Below, one piece after another: positions 45,442-58,029 of a DNA stretch of 64,000 nucleotides. Below the pieces are notes generated by a model. The model saw only the letters and a list, made by a program, of their open reading frames with translations, was not told the origin of the DNA and made no database searches. This DNA is from Euryodendron excelsum (Eukaryota; Streptophyta; Magnoliopsida; Ericales; Pentaphylacaceae): the NCBI GenBank assembly GCA_033060915.1, contig CM065392.1, positions 3,817,501 to 3,881,500 of the forward strand, in the 5' to 3' direction. The first letter of the stretch is position 1. Every line of letters begins with the position of its first letter. Both the position numbers and the translations under genes were made by a program.

Positions 45442-47140
45442 CAACAACCCTAGATGTAGAACGATATGGGAGAAATGCATGAGGGTATATCACAACACTC
45501 AAAACAATGTATCTCTATTTTCAATACAAACAAGATGAGTTTATGAAGACATTGTAACAAGATTCATGAGTGTGTGTGCTAGGATCATACATGGCAGTTT
45601 ACAATGCTTCACTTCACACCGACAACCTTAAAGCCTCAATCCAATCACTCTTCGGACATACACTCAATAAGTAATCGAACACATAGTTTATCTCACTTGG
45701 CTACTCTTAATAAAGGAGTAAGTGTGCAAGTCATGCAGAAGAGCAAACCAAACTAAGAACGACGATATAATGCAATTGCATCAACTTGGCATGACATAAT
45801 GAAATAATGATTTCTGGCATAAATATCAATTAAGCATGATGTGCAAACAATGTCTTATATTCCATCAAGATCTCAATTGAAAATCATGCTTCGAATCATC
45901 AAGGACTTTGTACGAGAAGGCCAAGAGGTATCAAGGTATGGTAAGAAGGAAATGAAAGGTGTGAAAATGCAAAATATGTGTGACTCAAAGCATGTAATAC
46001 TCATTAAAAGACTTTATCCTTTTTCAACTTTCGACTCTTACAATATCAACCTCACCTCTCTTTGAGGTGTTAACTTCCTTCACCTATTGATCATTTTTGT
46101 TTTCCTTTTTTTTTCACTTTCTCATATGCTTTCAATTTCTACACATGTAATACACCCCCTTTTTTCTTCTTTTTTTCTTTCTCCAAAATCAAAAGAACGG
46201 GAACACTTTTCACTTGCCACTAATGATTGTTTTTTTCTTCTTCTCTCTTTTTTTTTTTCATCTCTTTTCCCATGAGATTTAGAATTGCGTTACAAAGAGT
46301 GTGAAGATGTGGTGACAAAGAAAAAGGAAAATATCAATAAAAACTCAGCGGCTCAAAGTGAACAAAGAGGGCCAAAAATCATTTCCAAAGCAAGTATTAT
46401 GTATATAGATCTTGATAGAATGCAAGTGCCAATCAATGTAAATCAATATCAAACAACCAAGCCAAATGCAAATATAATGAAATCATTTGTAAATGCAAGA
46501 AGTCAATAAAAACTCATTCGAGTAAGTGTAAAAATCTCTCCAATGAAGCAATAGGCTATACTCTCACCAGGTAATGATCTCCACTCAATTAGGTCATAGA
46601 TGTAAAGATCAACAATGTACACTACTTAATATGATTCATGCTCAAAATGCAATCATCTCATCATAATGTAATCAAAACCATATCACGTTCATATTGAAAT
46701 CAAAGAATAACAACGCTCATCATATTATGATCATGCCCCATGCTAACCCCTAATCATTCATGAATCCCGAATTGAATCTCATAAGATGTGCTATGGTCCC
46801 TTATGCAAAGAATCAACACATCCACTATGAATAAGAAAGGTCAACCAATAGATCACGAAGGGATGCTAACAATGGGAAGTACATAGTGAGAGAAACCATA
46901 CAATGCCGTCAACCTCTTACCATCATGCAATAGATAAAGATGAAATATCCACTAACTCATATCCGAAAAAGAACCTGTGTATACAAGAGGTCAACATATA
47001 CTGAAAGAAATATATCATATAAACTCAAAACAGGCATGTAATCATATAGAACTGAAATGGGCTACATAAAAAATGCCGTAGAGTTTTAAATATATCGATG
47101 AATAAAATCTATACATGAGATGAAATACTTGAGATGTTAT
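45442..47140 (-). other. Non-coding 3' internal region of the gypsy element
   Basis: Long AT-rich stretch between the post-pol ORF and the nested LTR, usual for Athila/Tat elements. No domain seen. Confidence 0.5.
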
Positions 47141-48500
47141 CTAAACTCCACCTTGGCCAAATTCAAAATCATCATCATCATCGTAAAAATCATGCCCTCC
47201 TAAAGATGCAGGGTCAATAGTACCGACAACTAAGTCAGGAAAATCAGGTTCCTTATCCTCCCGAAGTCTAGCCAAAATGTCAGTCAGCATCTGGCTCTGA
47301 CGCGTCTGCTCCTGTCAAATCTCATCCTGAAACCTGGTCTGAGAGGTTTGAAGCTCTGCAATCTGAGTTCCCAAGACTGTCTGTAAAGTAGTGATCTGTG
47401 CTGCATGGGCTATCTCTAGAGTCGCACACCTCTAACCGAGCTCGGTATGGGCTGTCTGAAGACCTATAACAGACTGCTGCATCAACTAAATAGTCGCGGT
47501 CTGCCTCAATGTGTACACTCTGCTGATCTAACAGCTAAGCAAATGCCTGTAATGCTGGACTAGCCGGGGCCTGCTGCGGCTCAACCTCAGCCTGTGGCTG
47601 CTGTCCTTCTACGGGAATTTGCTGCTACTGCTACTGCTACTGCTGCTGCTGCTAGGCCTGAACAAGAGCCTCAGCCCGTCTCTGAATACCTGCCAACTGA
47701 CCCACAGCCCTGTTCTGAGTAGACAGGGCGATCGGTGCAAGTATAAGAGCTAAAGGAGTGTCATCTGGAACTGCTACTCCAGCACGTGCAATCAACTCAG
47801 TCATCATGCCTACGAAAGGTAATGCCCCCTGTGGCTTCGTTGAAGCCGCCGACTTATAGAAAACTCCAAACATGTAGCGGGGAAGATCGATGGTCCTACC
47901 TATCCCCAGATCATAAAGTAACTTGCCTCTATGCCCACTCACCTCTCCACGACGCCCTAACGGATAGATCGAACCGCAAGTGAAAATGAACATTGGGGTG
48001 TACTTAGGAGCAACGAATTTCTTCTCAATCAGAGAAGAAATCCACTGGATATCAGGTTACCAAATCTCAACGACCATCACCTCATGATCAACCTTACCAT
48101 GCTGGGGCCAACTCAACGTTGGGTCATAAACTCGGGGGAGGCCAAAAAACTCTACAAAAGTGGTTAGGGTGATGGTAGTGGTCTTACCCCTAACTACAAA
48201 CACTATGCGCTCATCCCCAGCAACATCCAAAAGTGCTCAGATGTTGGCCATCAACTCAGCAACCAGCCTAGTCCTATTTGGCCACTGTATTGTGCCAACT
48301 AAAACCAACTGCGAGCGTCAAACATCTCTCTCCACAAATATGGCTCACCCTCAAAGTGCTCGAGAGGCATCGCTCTCTCCTACACTGGACTTCTCCAACT
48401 AAAAATCTGGTCATAACGCTACTGGGCCTTCTCGTCAACAAACCGGGAGGTATAAAAGCGACGGAGGTCTTGTGGACCTTCTTGGTCCGCAGAGCCATCT
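47141..48500 (-). pseudogene. Post-pol ORF of the gypsy element (plant transposon protein / env-like position)
   Basis: Reading the minus strand in changing frames, the block starts near 48498. It carries segments such as FVDEKAQ and EHFEGEPYLWREMF, then an open part 47652-47993 with GKLLYDLGIGRTIDLPRYMF. A Gln-rich stretch follows, then a predicted coiled coil (TQIAELQTSQTRFQDEI), and an acidic end (DFYDDDDDFEFGQGG) stopping at 47141. It resembles the 'putative plant transposon protein' domain found after pol in Athila-type elements, a place sometimes called env-like. I see no transmembrane segment to support an envelope role. Several Gln codons are TAG/TAA, as from C-to-T decay. Confidence 0.55.
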
Positions 48501-48769
48501 ATACTAATGAACTAGCTAAACTACTAAACTAGAAAGAAACTAAACTAAAAAGAAAACAAGAAAATGAAAAAGAAAGGCTCAAGGAATACCTAAAGGTGGA
48601 CTGAAGATGGGCACGCCCAAGTAGGACTATGGCTGGAATCTGGCAATGCTCCGCTGCACTCTTAAAACACTCCCTCACTCACCCTTACTGAGTCAGCTCT
48701 GAGTCGACTTAGTTTAGAAACGAATCACAATTTGAAATGAGGGTTTACATAGAAAAACCGGGGCACCGT

Positions 48770-48965
48770 ACATACAGTGGATAAGTGCGTATGTACGGTG
48801 TCGGAGTGTCAGCATACGCACGCTTAGGCGATCGGGACTGTACGTACGGTCAAGAATCTAAACCATCAACCAATAAACAAATGCCACATCAGTGTACGCA
48901 CGGTAGCCAAACTGTACATACGCTTCCACCACCGTACGTACGGTTGGCTAACCATACGTACACTA
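48770..48965. repeat. CGTACG palindrome cluster in the internal region
   Basis: Seven or more imperfect copies of CCGTACGTACGG occur in under 200 bp (near 48770, 48790, 48838, 48893, 48914, 48931, 48952). Similar clusters occur inside both LTRs (43190-43345 and 57150-57330). Confidence 0.75.
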
Positions 48966-49311
48966 AAGAATGGAAAACACACAGCTCACAGAATTGATCT
49001 ACTCTACACGAAAATGAAAAAACTTGGGCCCAAAACAGCAAGAACAGGGGAGAATGCTCTACAATCGACCCTCACCCCCCACCTAGAACAATGCATTGTC
49101 CTTAATGTATCACAAGAAGCAACAAAAGGAAGAAACAAGGTAACACGAGAGTGATTAAGTAACCCCCCATTTCATTAAACAAGGAAACTGAACAATACAA
49201 CGCCAAAGATGGCTTGAACAACAAGGAAACGAGAAACAAAGGACCCCTACAAAAGAAGTCCGAAACAAGCCAACCTATGTCGCTAACTATCACCCAGTAG
49301 GTCACTCGAGT

Positions 49312-49569
49312 TTATTTCTTAGAAGTGTTAGAATCGGAAGACGCGGCAGCACCCTTCTTGGTTGATCCGGAAGATGAAGGAGATGACTCGTCAAGGAGAC
49401 GAGAGGCCACCAAGCAAGCTACAGTGACAGTGTCATTCGCAGGAAGCTGAGACAAGGAAGTGCAAGTGTAAGCCTGCAAGAATGTGGCATAGTCTGGATC
49501 CTCCAACTCATTAGAACTCGGGGCTCGGGAAACACTCTCGTTTACCTTAGAAGTCTCCTTGGATGCCAT
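49312..49569 (-). pseudogene. Short Ser-rich ORF downstream of integrase, unknown
   Basis: An 85-codon frame from an ATG at 49569 (MASKETSKVNES) to a Ser/Lys-rich end at 49312. No domain recognised. It might be the start of the post-pol ORF, whose body is at 47141-48500, with the joining part decayed. Confidence 0.3.
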
Positions 49570-49649
49570 GGAAGGAAAGGAATGCCAAAAAGAAAACCAA
49601 TGCAACAATGTGGCAATGTAGGGAGAGAAGTGAAGCATAAACACTATAG

Positions 49650-50046
49650 CCGAGAGCCCCCTCTTAAAAACTTAAGGTATCACATGCAAAAAGATCAATT
49701 GAGTGATATGAAAGTACCAATTGGTTGGGATTCCCTGCACAAAATCAAGAGCATGTGACTCTACACGAATCAATTGAATGGGCCCACAAAAACAAACTAG
49801 CTACTCCTAACTAAACCCCAAAAAATGGGAAAAAAAACTAACTACAAGAGCAACCTCACTCAAAGGCTAAACTAGAATACTATAAACAGTGAAAATCTAC
49901 TCCTAGCTAAATGTAACCAAACTAAACTAAGAATGAAAGAAAAGAGAACAAAATCAATCCTACACAAAAAAAAACTAAGAAAGAAAGAAAGAAGAAAACT
50001 AACCTAAACTATTCATATTCCTAAAAGACTAGAGCATAGGCTATCA
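49650..50046. other. Spacer after pol
   Basis: AT-rich, A-run-rich, no domain seen. It lies between the integrase end and the post-pol frame. Confidence 0.4.
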
Positions 50047-51495
50047 TTAATCAAAAGAGGGTGGATCAATAAGATCCACACAGTCTAAGTCTAAGTCATG
50101 CTGAAAAGTCTTAAAATATGGCTTCAACCTTTGGCCATTCACCTTGAAAGCCGACCCATTAGTGAGGTTCTTCACTTCTATACCATCATAGGGAAAAATA
50201 TTGGTAACAATGTAAAGGCTCATCCACTTACTCCGTAACTTGCCCGAAAACAAATGAAGGCACGAATCATAAAGCAAAACTTTTTGACTAGTCTTAAAGG
50301 ATTTGCAAAGAATGTGTTGGTCATGAAATTTCATCATACGGGCCTTAACAATTTTAGCATTTTCAAATGCATCATCACCGAGTTCATCAAATTCATTCAA
50401 TTGAAGTTTACGGTGGGCTCCCGCAGCATCAAAGTCCTCATTACATTGCTAGATGGCCTAATAAGCTGTATGTTCAATTTCCACTGGGAGGTGGCAAGCC
50501 TTTCCATAAACAAGCCTATATGGTAATGCACCAAGCATGGTCCTGTAACCCGTGCGGTAAGCCCACAATGCGTCGGTTAACCTAAGGGACCAATCCTTTC
50601 TATTAAGGTTGATGGTTTTCTCAAGGATTCTCTTGATCTCCCTATTAGCTAACTCGACTTGCTCTTGGGTTTGAGGATGGTAAGGTGGGCCAACCTTATG
50701 GACCACACCATACTTCTTTAGCAAGAATGCAAAGGGTTTATTACAAAAGTGTGACCCACCATCACTAATGATGGCTCGAGGCATGCCATATCTTGAAAAG
50801 ATGTTTTCCTTCAAAAAGTAGACCACCACTTGGTGGTCATTGTTCCGAGAGGCAATGGCCTCCACCCATTTTGAAACATAGTCCACCGCCACTAAGATAT
50901 AAAGGTAGCCAAAAAAGTTAGTAAAGGGTCCCATGAAGTCAATTCCCTAACAATCAAATATTTCTAAGATGGTAATAGGCTGAAGAGGCATCATGTGACG
51001 CTTAGTAAGAGTTCATAAGCATTGGCACCTATCACATGCAAGACAAAATGCATGAACATCCTTAAACATGGTTAGCCAATAAAGGCCACATTGAAAAATC
51101 TTAACGGAGGTCTTTTTAGTGGAAAAGTGTGCTCCACAAGCTTGGGAGTGGCAAAACTCCATGACTTGTTGGAACTCATGATTGGGCACACAACACCGGA
51201 TAATTTGATCCGGGCAATACCTAAAGAGGTGAGGATCATCCCAAGAAAAATAACGTACATTTCGATAGAACTTGCATTTATCAATGGATGACCAATTGGA
51301 TGGAACCTCACTGGTCACAAGATAGTTTGCAATATCGGCAAACCAAGGGGGAGGAACATTCTCCAAAGCATGCACATGCAAGATTTGCTCATCCGAGAAA
51401 TGTTCATTGATTAGGGTGGAGTCGGTGGCTTTTCCATCAAGTGGGAGCCGGCACAAATGATCAACTACCACATTTTTTACCCCTTTTTATCTCGC
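50047..51495 (-). pseudogene. Gypsy integrase (zinc finger and catalytic core), decayed
   Basis: Integrase inserts the cDNA into the genome. 51013-51471 covers the linker and the HHCC zinc finger (CHSQACGAHF ... CLACDRCQ). A stop precedes the core, which reads [30 protein letters not shown] and [11 protein letters not shown]. The three acidic catalytic residues (D, D, E) are all present in 50458-50945. The C-terminal part (50047-50400) is in another frame. Stops between the parts mean no active product. Confidence 0.8.
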
Positions 51496-51499
51496 ATTT

Positions 51500-53154
51500 C
51501 AATGTGGAATTCTTGAAATAATAAGATCTACCGAATGAGGTAGGGTTTTGCATCGAGTTTGGTGAGAAGATACTTAAGGGCCGCATGGTCGGTGTAAATG
51601 ATAACTAGTGACCCTATCAAGTAAAAACGAAATTTATCCAATGCAAAAACTACCACGAGAAGTTCCTTTTCAATTGTGGTGTAATTGATTTAGGCATCAT
51701 TGAGGGTTTTAGAAGCATAAAATATGATATGAGGCTTCTTGTCAATTATTTGTCCCAAAACCGCCCCCACGACGTAGTTACTAGCATCGCACTTAAACTC
51801 AAAGGGGTGAGACCAATCGGGAGCACATAAGATTGGGGCGGATGTCAATGACCCTTTTAAAATATCAAAGGCTTGTTGACACGTTGGTGTCCACTCAAAT
51901 GACACGTCAGGAGATAAAAGTTGATATATTGGCCTAGCAATTGCACTAAATCCTTCAATAAAATACCGGTAGAAACCGGCATGCCTAAGGAATGATCATA
52001 CATTTTTCACACAAGTGGGAGGAGGAAGATATTGGATTAATTCAATTTTAGCCTTGTCGACCTCTATCTCCTTATAAGACACGATGTGACCTAACACAAT
52101 TTCACTAGTAACCATGAAATGATATTTCTCCCAATTAATGACGAGGTTACTCTCCTCACATCGCTCCAACACCTTTCCTAGATTCTTGAGACATCCCTCA
52201 AAGGTGTCTCCATACATCGAGAAATCATCCATGAATACTTTTACAATATGCTCTATCATGTCACTAAAGATGCACATCATGCATATTTGAAATATGGCCG
52301 GTGCATTGAAATATTGCCGGTGCATTGCACAGTCCAAAGGGCATGTGACAATATGCATAAGTACCAAATGAACATATAAAGGTAGTCATGGATTGATCCT
52401 CTAATACAATCTCAATTTGGTTGTAACCGGAATAGCCATCAAAAAAGTAATAGAAAGCTTTTTCGAATACTCTCTCTAGAACTTGGTCAAGAAATGGCAA
52501 GAGAAAGTGGTCCTTTCGGGTCACGACATTGAGACGATGGTAATCGATACACATTCGCCATCTGGTTTGGATACGACTGAGGACCAATTCATTCTTATCA
52601 TTTCTGACTACCGTGACACCCAATTTCTGAGGTATCACTTGGGTAAAACTTACCCACTTAGTGTCAAAAATGGAGAAGATAATACCCACTTCAAAAAATT
52701 TCAACACCTCACTCTTTACCACTTCCTTCATGTTATGATTCAATTTCTATTGCATTTGATGCACGGGTTTAGCCCCTTCTTCTAAGAAGATGCGATGGGT
52801 GCATAGAAGAGGACTAATACCATGGAGATCAGTGATGGTCCACTTTATAGCTTTCCTATGATGTTTAAGCAAGGCTATCAAGCCTTCCTCTTGGCTCAAA
52901 TATAGGGTGGAAGAAATGACAACGGGATAGGATTCACCATCACCCAAAAATGCATACTTCAAAATGGTCAGTAATGGTTTCCTCTCGAGAATGGGAGGCT
53001 TTACCTCTGATAGAATTGGCTTTATATCACTAGGTTGGAAAGGTTCAAAAGAAGGGATCCATTGACCCACATGCATACATTGGGCATTCTCATGACCTAG
53101 GGAAGAAACTTCTCCTAAAGCCTCAAAGAACTCATTCTCAAAGTAGTCTTGCAC
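51500..53154 (-). pseudogene. Gypsy reverse transcriptase and RNase H, decayed
   Basis: The reverse transcriptase shows RMCIDYHRLN, DGYSGYNQI, MPFGLCNAPA and the active site VFMDDFSMYG. RNase H follows at 51690-51905 with FEWTPTCQQAFDILK and FKCDASNYVVGAVLG. A 19-bp tandem duplication at 52288-52325 throws the frame between MPFGLCNAPA and the active site. Other stops separate RNase H. Confidence 0.82.
52288..52325. repeat. 19-bp tandem duplication in reverse transcriptase
   Basis: TGAAATATGGCCGGTGCAT at 52288-52306 is repeated with one change at 52307-52325. The added 19 bases shift the frame by one just before the catalytic segment. Confidence 0.9.
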
Positions 53155-53199
53155 TATTGTCTAAATGATGTCGATCTCCCAGATATCCTTGCACTCACC

Positions 53200-53840
53200 C
53201 CGTTGTTTGGCAACCGAAAATATATTCAATTCAAAAGTGGGGTTGCCAAACAAAAGCCTCACTAACCCATTCCTGTAATGGATAATAGCATTGGAAGTAG
53301 CTAGGAAAGGTCGCCCTAGAATGACGGGAATTTAGTTGTGTGCTATACAATTATCCACAGGTTGAATGTCCAATACTATGAAATTAATAGGGAAATAGAA
53401 GTTATCAATTTGGATGAGCATATCCTCAATGATACCCCTAGGAACCTTTATAGATTGATCCACTAGTTATAAAGTCACATGGGTAGGTTACAGTTCTCCT
53501 AAACCAAGCTCCTTATATACCGAAAATGGGAGAAGATTAACACTAGACCCTAAATTCAATAAGGCTCGATCTATCCTAGTGTTCCTAATGGTGCAAGAGA
53601 TGGTAGGACATCTGGGGTCCTTGAATTTTGGAATGGTTTTGCATTGCAAGATTCCACTTTGATTCTCATTCATCATAACTGTCTCATTGACATGTAACTT
53701 TCTCTTGAAAGTACATAAGTCCTTTAAGAACTTGGCATATGATGGAATTTGCTTAATGGCATCAAGAATAGGGATGTTGACCTTAACTTGGTTGAGCACT
53801 TCATAAATTTTGGCATTTAAAAGTTCATTCTTTGATTTGG
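53200..53840 (-). pseudogene. Gypsy aspartic protease, catalytic Asp lost
   Basis: 53488-53799 reads KTIPKFKDPRCPTISCTI and ALLNLGSSVNLLPFSVYKEL. The family signature has D-L-G where this copy has N-L-G, a G-to-A change in the GAT codon that removes the catalytic aspartate. Further stops follow toward 53200. Confidence 0.78.
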
Positions 53841-53847
53841 TTAACCT

Positions 53848-55683
53848 TTAAGGAAAAGGTGCATGCTTCAAGATATCATTTCTCTTTTCCCTAGTGTTCT
53901 CACTCAAAGTGTCAAAAGGAGTAACAACAGACTCCTTTTTCGCTTGATACCTATCACTCTCTCCCTCCTCTCTTGATTTTTCCTCTTTCTCAACCTCCTT
54001 TTCTTTTCCTTTCCCCTTTTGATCAACACATGGTTTAGAAGCTACATCCTTTGAAGAAATGATTTTATTAATGACTTTACCGCTTCTAAGAATGGTGATG
54101 GCTTGTACCTGTTCATGACTTATTTGAGGATCCAAGCCACCGTTGCTGATGCATACTTACGTAACCACCAGATTGGGTTGAGGTTGAGTTGGGAATCTCC
54201 CCAAGACATTTTGAGTCAAAGCTTGTGTCAATGTAGACATTTGCTTTTGTACATCCTTAAGCATCACCCTTGCGTTAACCCCTCCCATGTCATTGGATAG
54301 TTGATAAAAATTATCTTCCGTAGGCTTCCTATGAGGAGGTTGATACGCTTTGGGTTGATTTGAAAGTTGTACCATGGGTTGAGGTTGGTAAGTTTGAGGT
54401 TGAGGTGCTTGGAATGGAGGAAGAGGTATGGAATAGTGTTGAGGGTTTTGATACCCTCTTTGGTAAGGTTGGGAGTTTGAACTCCCCTCATTCCGCCACC
54501 TAAAACTAGGGTGATCCTATCATCCCAGATTGTATGTGTTGAAGTAAGGGATGCCCCCTCCCCTTTGGAATTAGCCAATTGCATTGACTTGGCCATATAA
54601 AGCTTCTTTCACCCCTGGAATGATTGGGCATGAAGATGTGTCATGGTCGGTGGTGTCACACACTATGCAACAAGTCTTTTTTCTTACCTCACTCTCGACT
54701 GCTAACGCCTTTCTCCCTTGTCAAGCCTCTAGTTTCTTGGCTAAAGTGGCCACTCTCGCATTAACATCATTAACCTCTTTTAATTGCTATCACCCTACCC
54801 CTTGTTGATTGGAACAACCCTTGAGATTTTGAGTCCCGATAAGTGTCCAATCCCTAGCCTTATTTGCTAAGATGTCAAAGTATTCATAGGCTTCATGCGT
54901 TTGTTTATCAAAAAAAGTCACAGCACACATTGACTCAATCAAGTGCTTAAGTTGAGGGGTTAGAGATGAGTAAAAGATATTGATAATATGCCAATTAGCG
55001 AAACCATGATGAGGGCGTGTATTCTAGAGGTCCTTAAACCTCTCCCAACATTGAAAGAACGTTTCCCCCATCGTAGGAGAAAATGGAAAATTTTGCCTTC
55101 GGATGCTTTCCGTTCAATTCTCGGGAAAGAACTTCTTTAAAAAACTCTCCTTGGAGTATGGTCCTTGAATGAATAGGCATAGGTCTTAAAGAATTAACAA
55201 GGAAACCTCTTTCGCTCAAGAATTATCCATGATAAGTGAGCACACATCCTCAAATTCCTTAATAAAATTGTAGGGTTGTTCGGAATCCATGTCATGGAAT
55301 TAAGGAAGCATTTGCATGCTTCCCGGCCGAATGTTAAGCGAAGTGTAATGTGGCAGAAATATTATACATGAAGTTGGTGCTTAACGTGGAGGATACAAGT
55401 AGTCCCGTAAGGTTCTTTGATAGGGAGCCGCCATGTCGCCATGGTGGCTCCCTCTTTCCATATCATCATCGCCTCCTATATTAGGATCTACCCTCGATGG
55501 AATGGATTGAAGATTAGGGTGGAGTTGTGGATTAGGTGCATTCGGTGCGGCGTTAAGATTCAGAGGGAAGACTTTAGGTAAACCTTGACCATTCATGTTT
55601 TCCATTGAAAGAAATCCTAGGTCCACAACTAATAGAAGTCCTGGTGTGAGTGATGATGAACTACTCGCACTCTCAAGCCTCAC
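53848..55683 (-). pseudogene. Gypsy gag, decayed
   Basis: The start (55381-55683) has a Ser-rich N-terminus and PYQRTLRDYLYPPR, matching the gag remnant at 24241-24723. Downstream frames carry a CCHC zinc knuckle (CIVCDTTDHDTSSC, about 54624-54672), a Gln/Pro-rich stretch and QVQAITILRSGK near 54100. They end in a Lys/Glu-rich segment at 53848. There are multiple frame changes. Gag forms the nucleocapsid and binds RNA. Confidence 0.8.
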
Positions 55684-56190
55684 AAGTCAGTTATGAATGT
55701 CCCTAATGAAATATAGCATGCGAAGATGAATGCAACAAATAATAGATTATCTAGGTCATACAGCACATCATACATAAACATGCATTGTTGAACAACGACT
55801 TTTTCTCTTGTTCTCCAACCGATCGTCCAATCTCCTTATGGAAAGTAATATCACCGATTTGCAAATTAAGCACACTATCTTATTTCCACTAAATGTCTCC
55901 TCATAAGGAGTCCTAGCAAAATTCAATGCAACTAAACGTAAGTCAAACAAAATAAACTAAGCAAAGAAAAACCAAAAATCTAAGCACAATAAGGGAGAAA
56001 GAGATTATCAAGGCCCGAAACCGTAAATGCTTCTGTCGAGGGTGAGTGATCAAATCCCACCCGTTTGCAATTTTGCTATTTTGCTTAGTTTTCTTTTTCT
56101 CCTTTATTTGTTATTTTTATTTTTTTTATATGCAATTCGCCAAGTGCTTCTCCAATCCACAGCTTGTTGGTGTTCGCCTTATGCTTTTGA

Positions 56191-56208
56191 TCCCCGGCAA
56201 CGGTGCCA
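56191..56208 (-). other. Primer binding site of the gypsy element
   Basis: The minus strand reads TGGCACCGTTGCCGGGGA, five bases after the 5' LTR end. It is one change from the Athila-type tRNA-Asp primer site. Confidence 0.8.
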
Positions 56209-56213
56209 AAACT

Positions 56214-57507
56214 TGAATCGCTTCCAAAGATGATAAAATTGAGCCTCTTACAAGAGCATGGGCATGCGATATAAATCCGGCAAGTACCGGAGTCAATTTC
56301 CACGAGGATCAAGCCCAATATAGGCATCATATAGGGCAAAATAACCAACAAATTAAATTGAATTAGAAAGTCACTTAGCAAATTGAAACTATCTAAAAAT
56401 GAAACTGAAAATATGTTTGTAGTGAATGTTTTGCTTGCAAATTGAATTAACTAAACTATATACAAAAAACAATACTATATAAATTTGAAATCGGTTGTTA
56501 GAAGACTTAAATGCAATTAAAGTGACTTAAATGCAATTGATCTAATCTACCAATTCTCTATAAATGTCTGAATGGAGGATTTGATAACTCAAATCAAGGA
56601 AACACTCCGTGGATTCTTGATTCGAAATATTTAGACCATAAAAATGAGAGTTCATACTCAATTGGATGTGAATTTGTGTTCAATGTTAAGAATCATAAAA
56701 GCAAATCATCAATTGTGCAATATCTATACCAATTTAAGGGTTGTGCATAGAGATTACCAATAGTGATTACGAATCTAGGTTTTCTATAGATTTACAACAC
56801 AATTGAGATGAATATGAAGAAATTATAAGATAATTCATTGAAGTTTATATACCTCCATTGAAGACATTGAAGATCCTTAGTAGATATTCACAATTGCATC
56901 CAATGATGAGTTTAGCTACTTGATTCAATGATAGAAAGCATGAAGAAACGGAGATCTTGCATTAATTGGAGAAGAAATTGATGTTTGCTTACAAGGAAAA
57001 TGGGAGAAAATGGAGGAAAATGCAAAAGAAACTTTCTCTCTCTCTCTAGAATTCGTACTAACTGCAAATCTAATGTAAAATGGTGATAGATACAAAAAAG
57101 TCTCGTCATTTTTCGGAGATATAGCAGTGAAAATCACACAGGGAATGCCAGTATCGTACGTACAATACTATTCATCGTATGTACGATGAACATACTGTAC
57201 ATACGGTTAGCCTTACGTTAATCCAGGCTTTCTGAAATTGGGGAATTAGCTACAGACGTACATACGATAGAACTTACCATACGTACGGGGAGACTACCGT
57301 ACTTACAGTGACTCGAACCATATGTACAGTCCAGGCACTTTTCAGCTCCTTTTGCTCTAAATCCACCATTTCTTGACTCCAAACCTGTAAAATACCCATA
57401 AACACTTATTAGAATAATCATTATACTAAAATAAGGCATATATATAACCTAATTGGACTAACAATAGCTATTTAGGGACTTTAGATTACACTTTTAGAGT
57501 GTAATCA
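56214..57507 (-). repeat. 5' LTR of the gypsy element
   Basis: 1,294 bp, TG...CA, highly similar to 42240-43524, with the same terminal inverted repeat (57484-57507) and CGTACG palindrome cluster. Confidence 0.92.
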
Positions 57508-57512
57508 ATAAA

Positions 57513-58029
57513 CTCAAAGATAGCTATTTCCAAAATTGAAGTGCATTGAGAATATATTTCTTTTAAGAGGGAGTCTCAATGTTGGTAGAATTAATGGTTA
57601 CGAAAGATATAAAAAGCACCACCAATATTGAATTGGGGAGCTAACCATAGGTCAATCCAGCATATGATAATCATTATAATCAAAAAAAGGTACATAAAAA
57701 TATGTGATTACATATGTGGAGAAACACCATCAATGTCATCAAGTGTACTCAAGTAACACTAGGGTCGTAGTCATGAAAATCATCACTCAAACAAAGAGTA
57801 GAGAATTAGACCTAGGTATGCACACTACATCTTTTAACAAGCTTCATTCCATAATTATCATCAAAAGTATCATGGGGCTTGGGTTGTGTGCCATGTTTAG
57901 CCTTGGCATTGGGATTCCTCTTTTTTTCAATTTTCTTAGGAACTTACCTTAGCGTTGACCATTGTCTAAGTCTATTCAATTCATCATTTAAGACTCTAGA
58001 CTTATTAACAAGGACATGTATCTAATTTT
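57513..58029. other. Spacer between gypsy element and copia fragment
   Basis: AT-rich. Its right part may be decayed copia internal sequence. No domain recognised. Confidence 0.4.

Larger units (their letters stand above)
42240..57507 (-). mobile_element. Full-length gypsy (Athila/Tat-like) LTR retrotransposon
   Basis: 15,268 bp with two LTRs, both TG...CA, and a perfect 5-bp target duplication ATAAA (42235-42239 and 57508-57512). In minus-strand order it shows 5' LTR (56214-57507), primer binding site, gag, protease, reverse transcriptase, RNase H, integrase, a post-pol ORF and 3' LTR (42240-43524). The pol order (integrase last) is that of Ty3/gypsy. The FMDD active site and long post-pol region fit Athila/Tat. 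Every coding block has stops or frameshifts. A 1,505-bp solo LTR has inserted at 43932-45436, so the original element was about 13.8 kb. LTRs differ at scattered sites and by small indels (1,285 against 1,294 bp). Confidence 0.92.
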
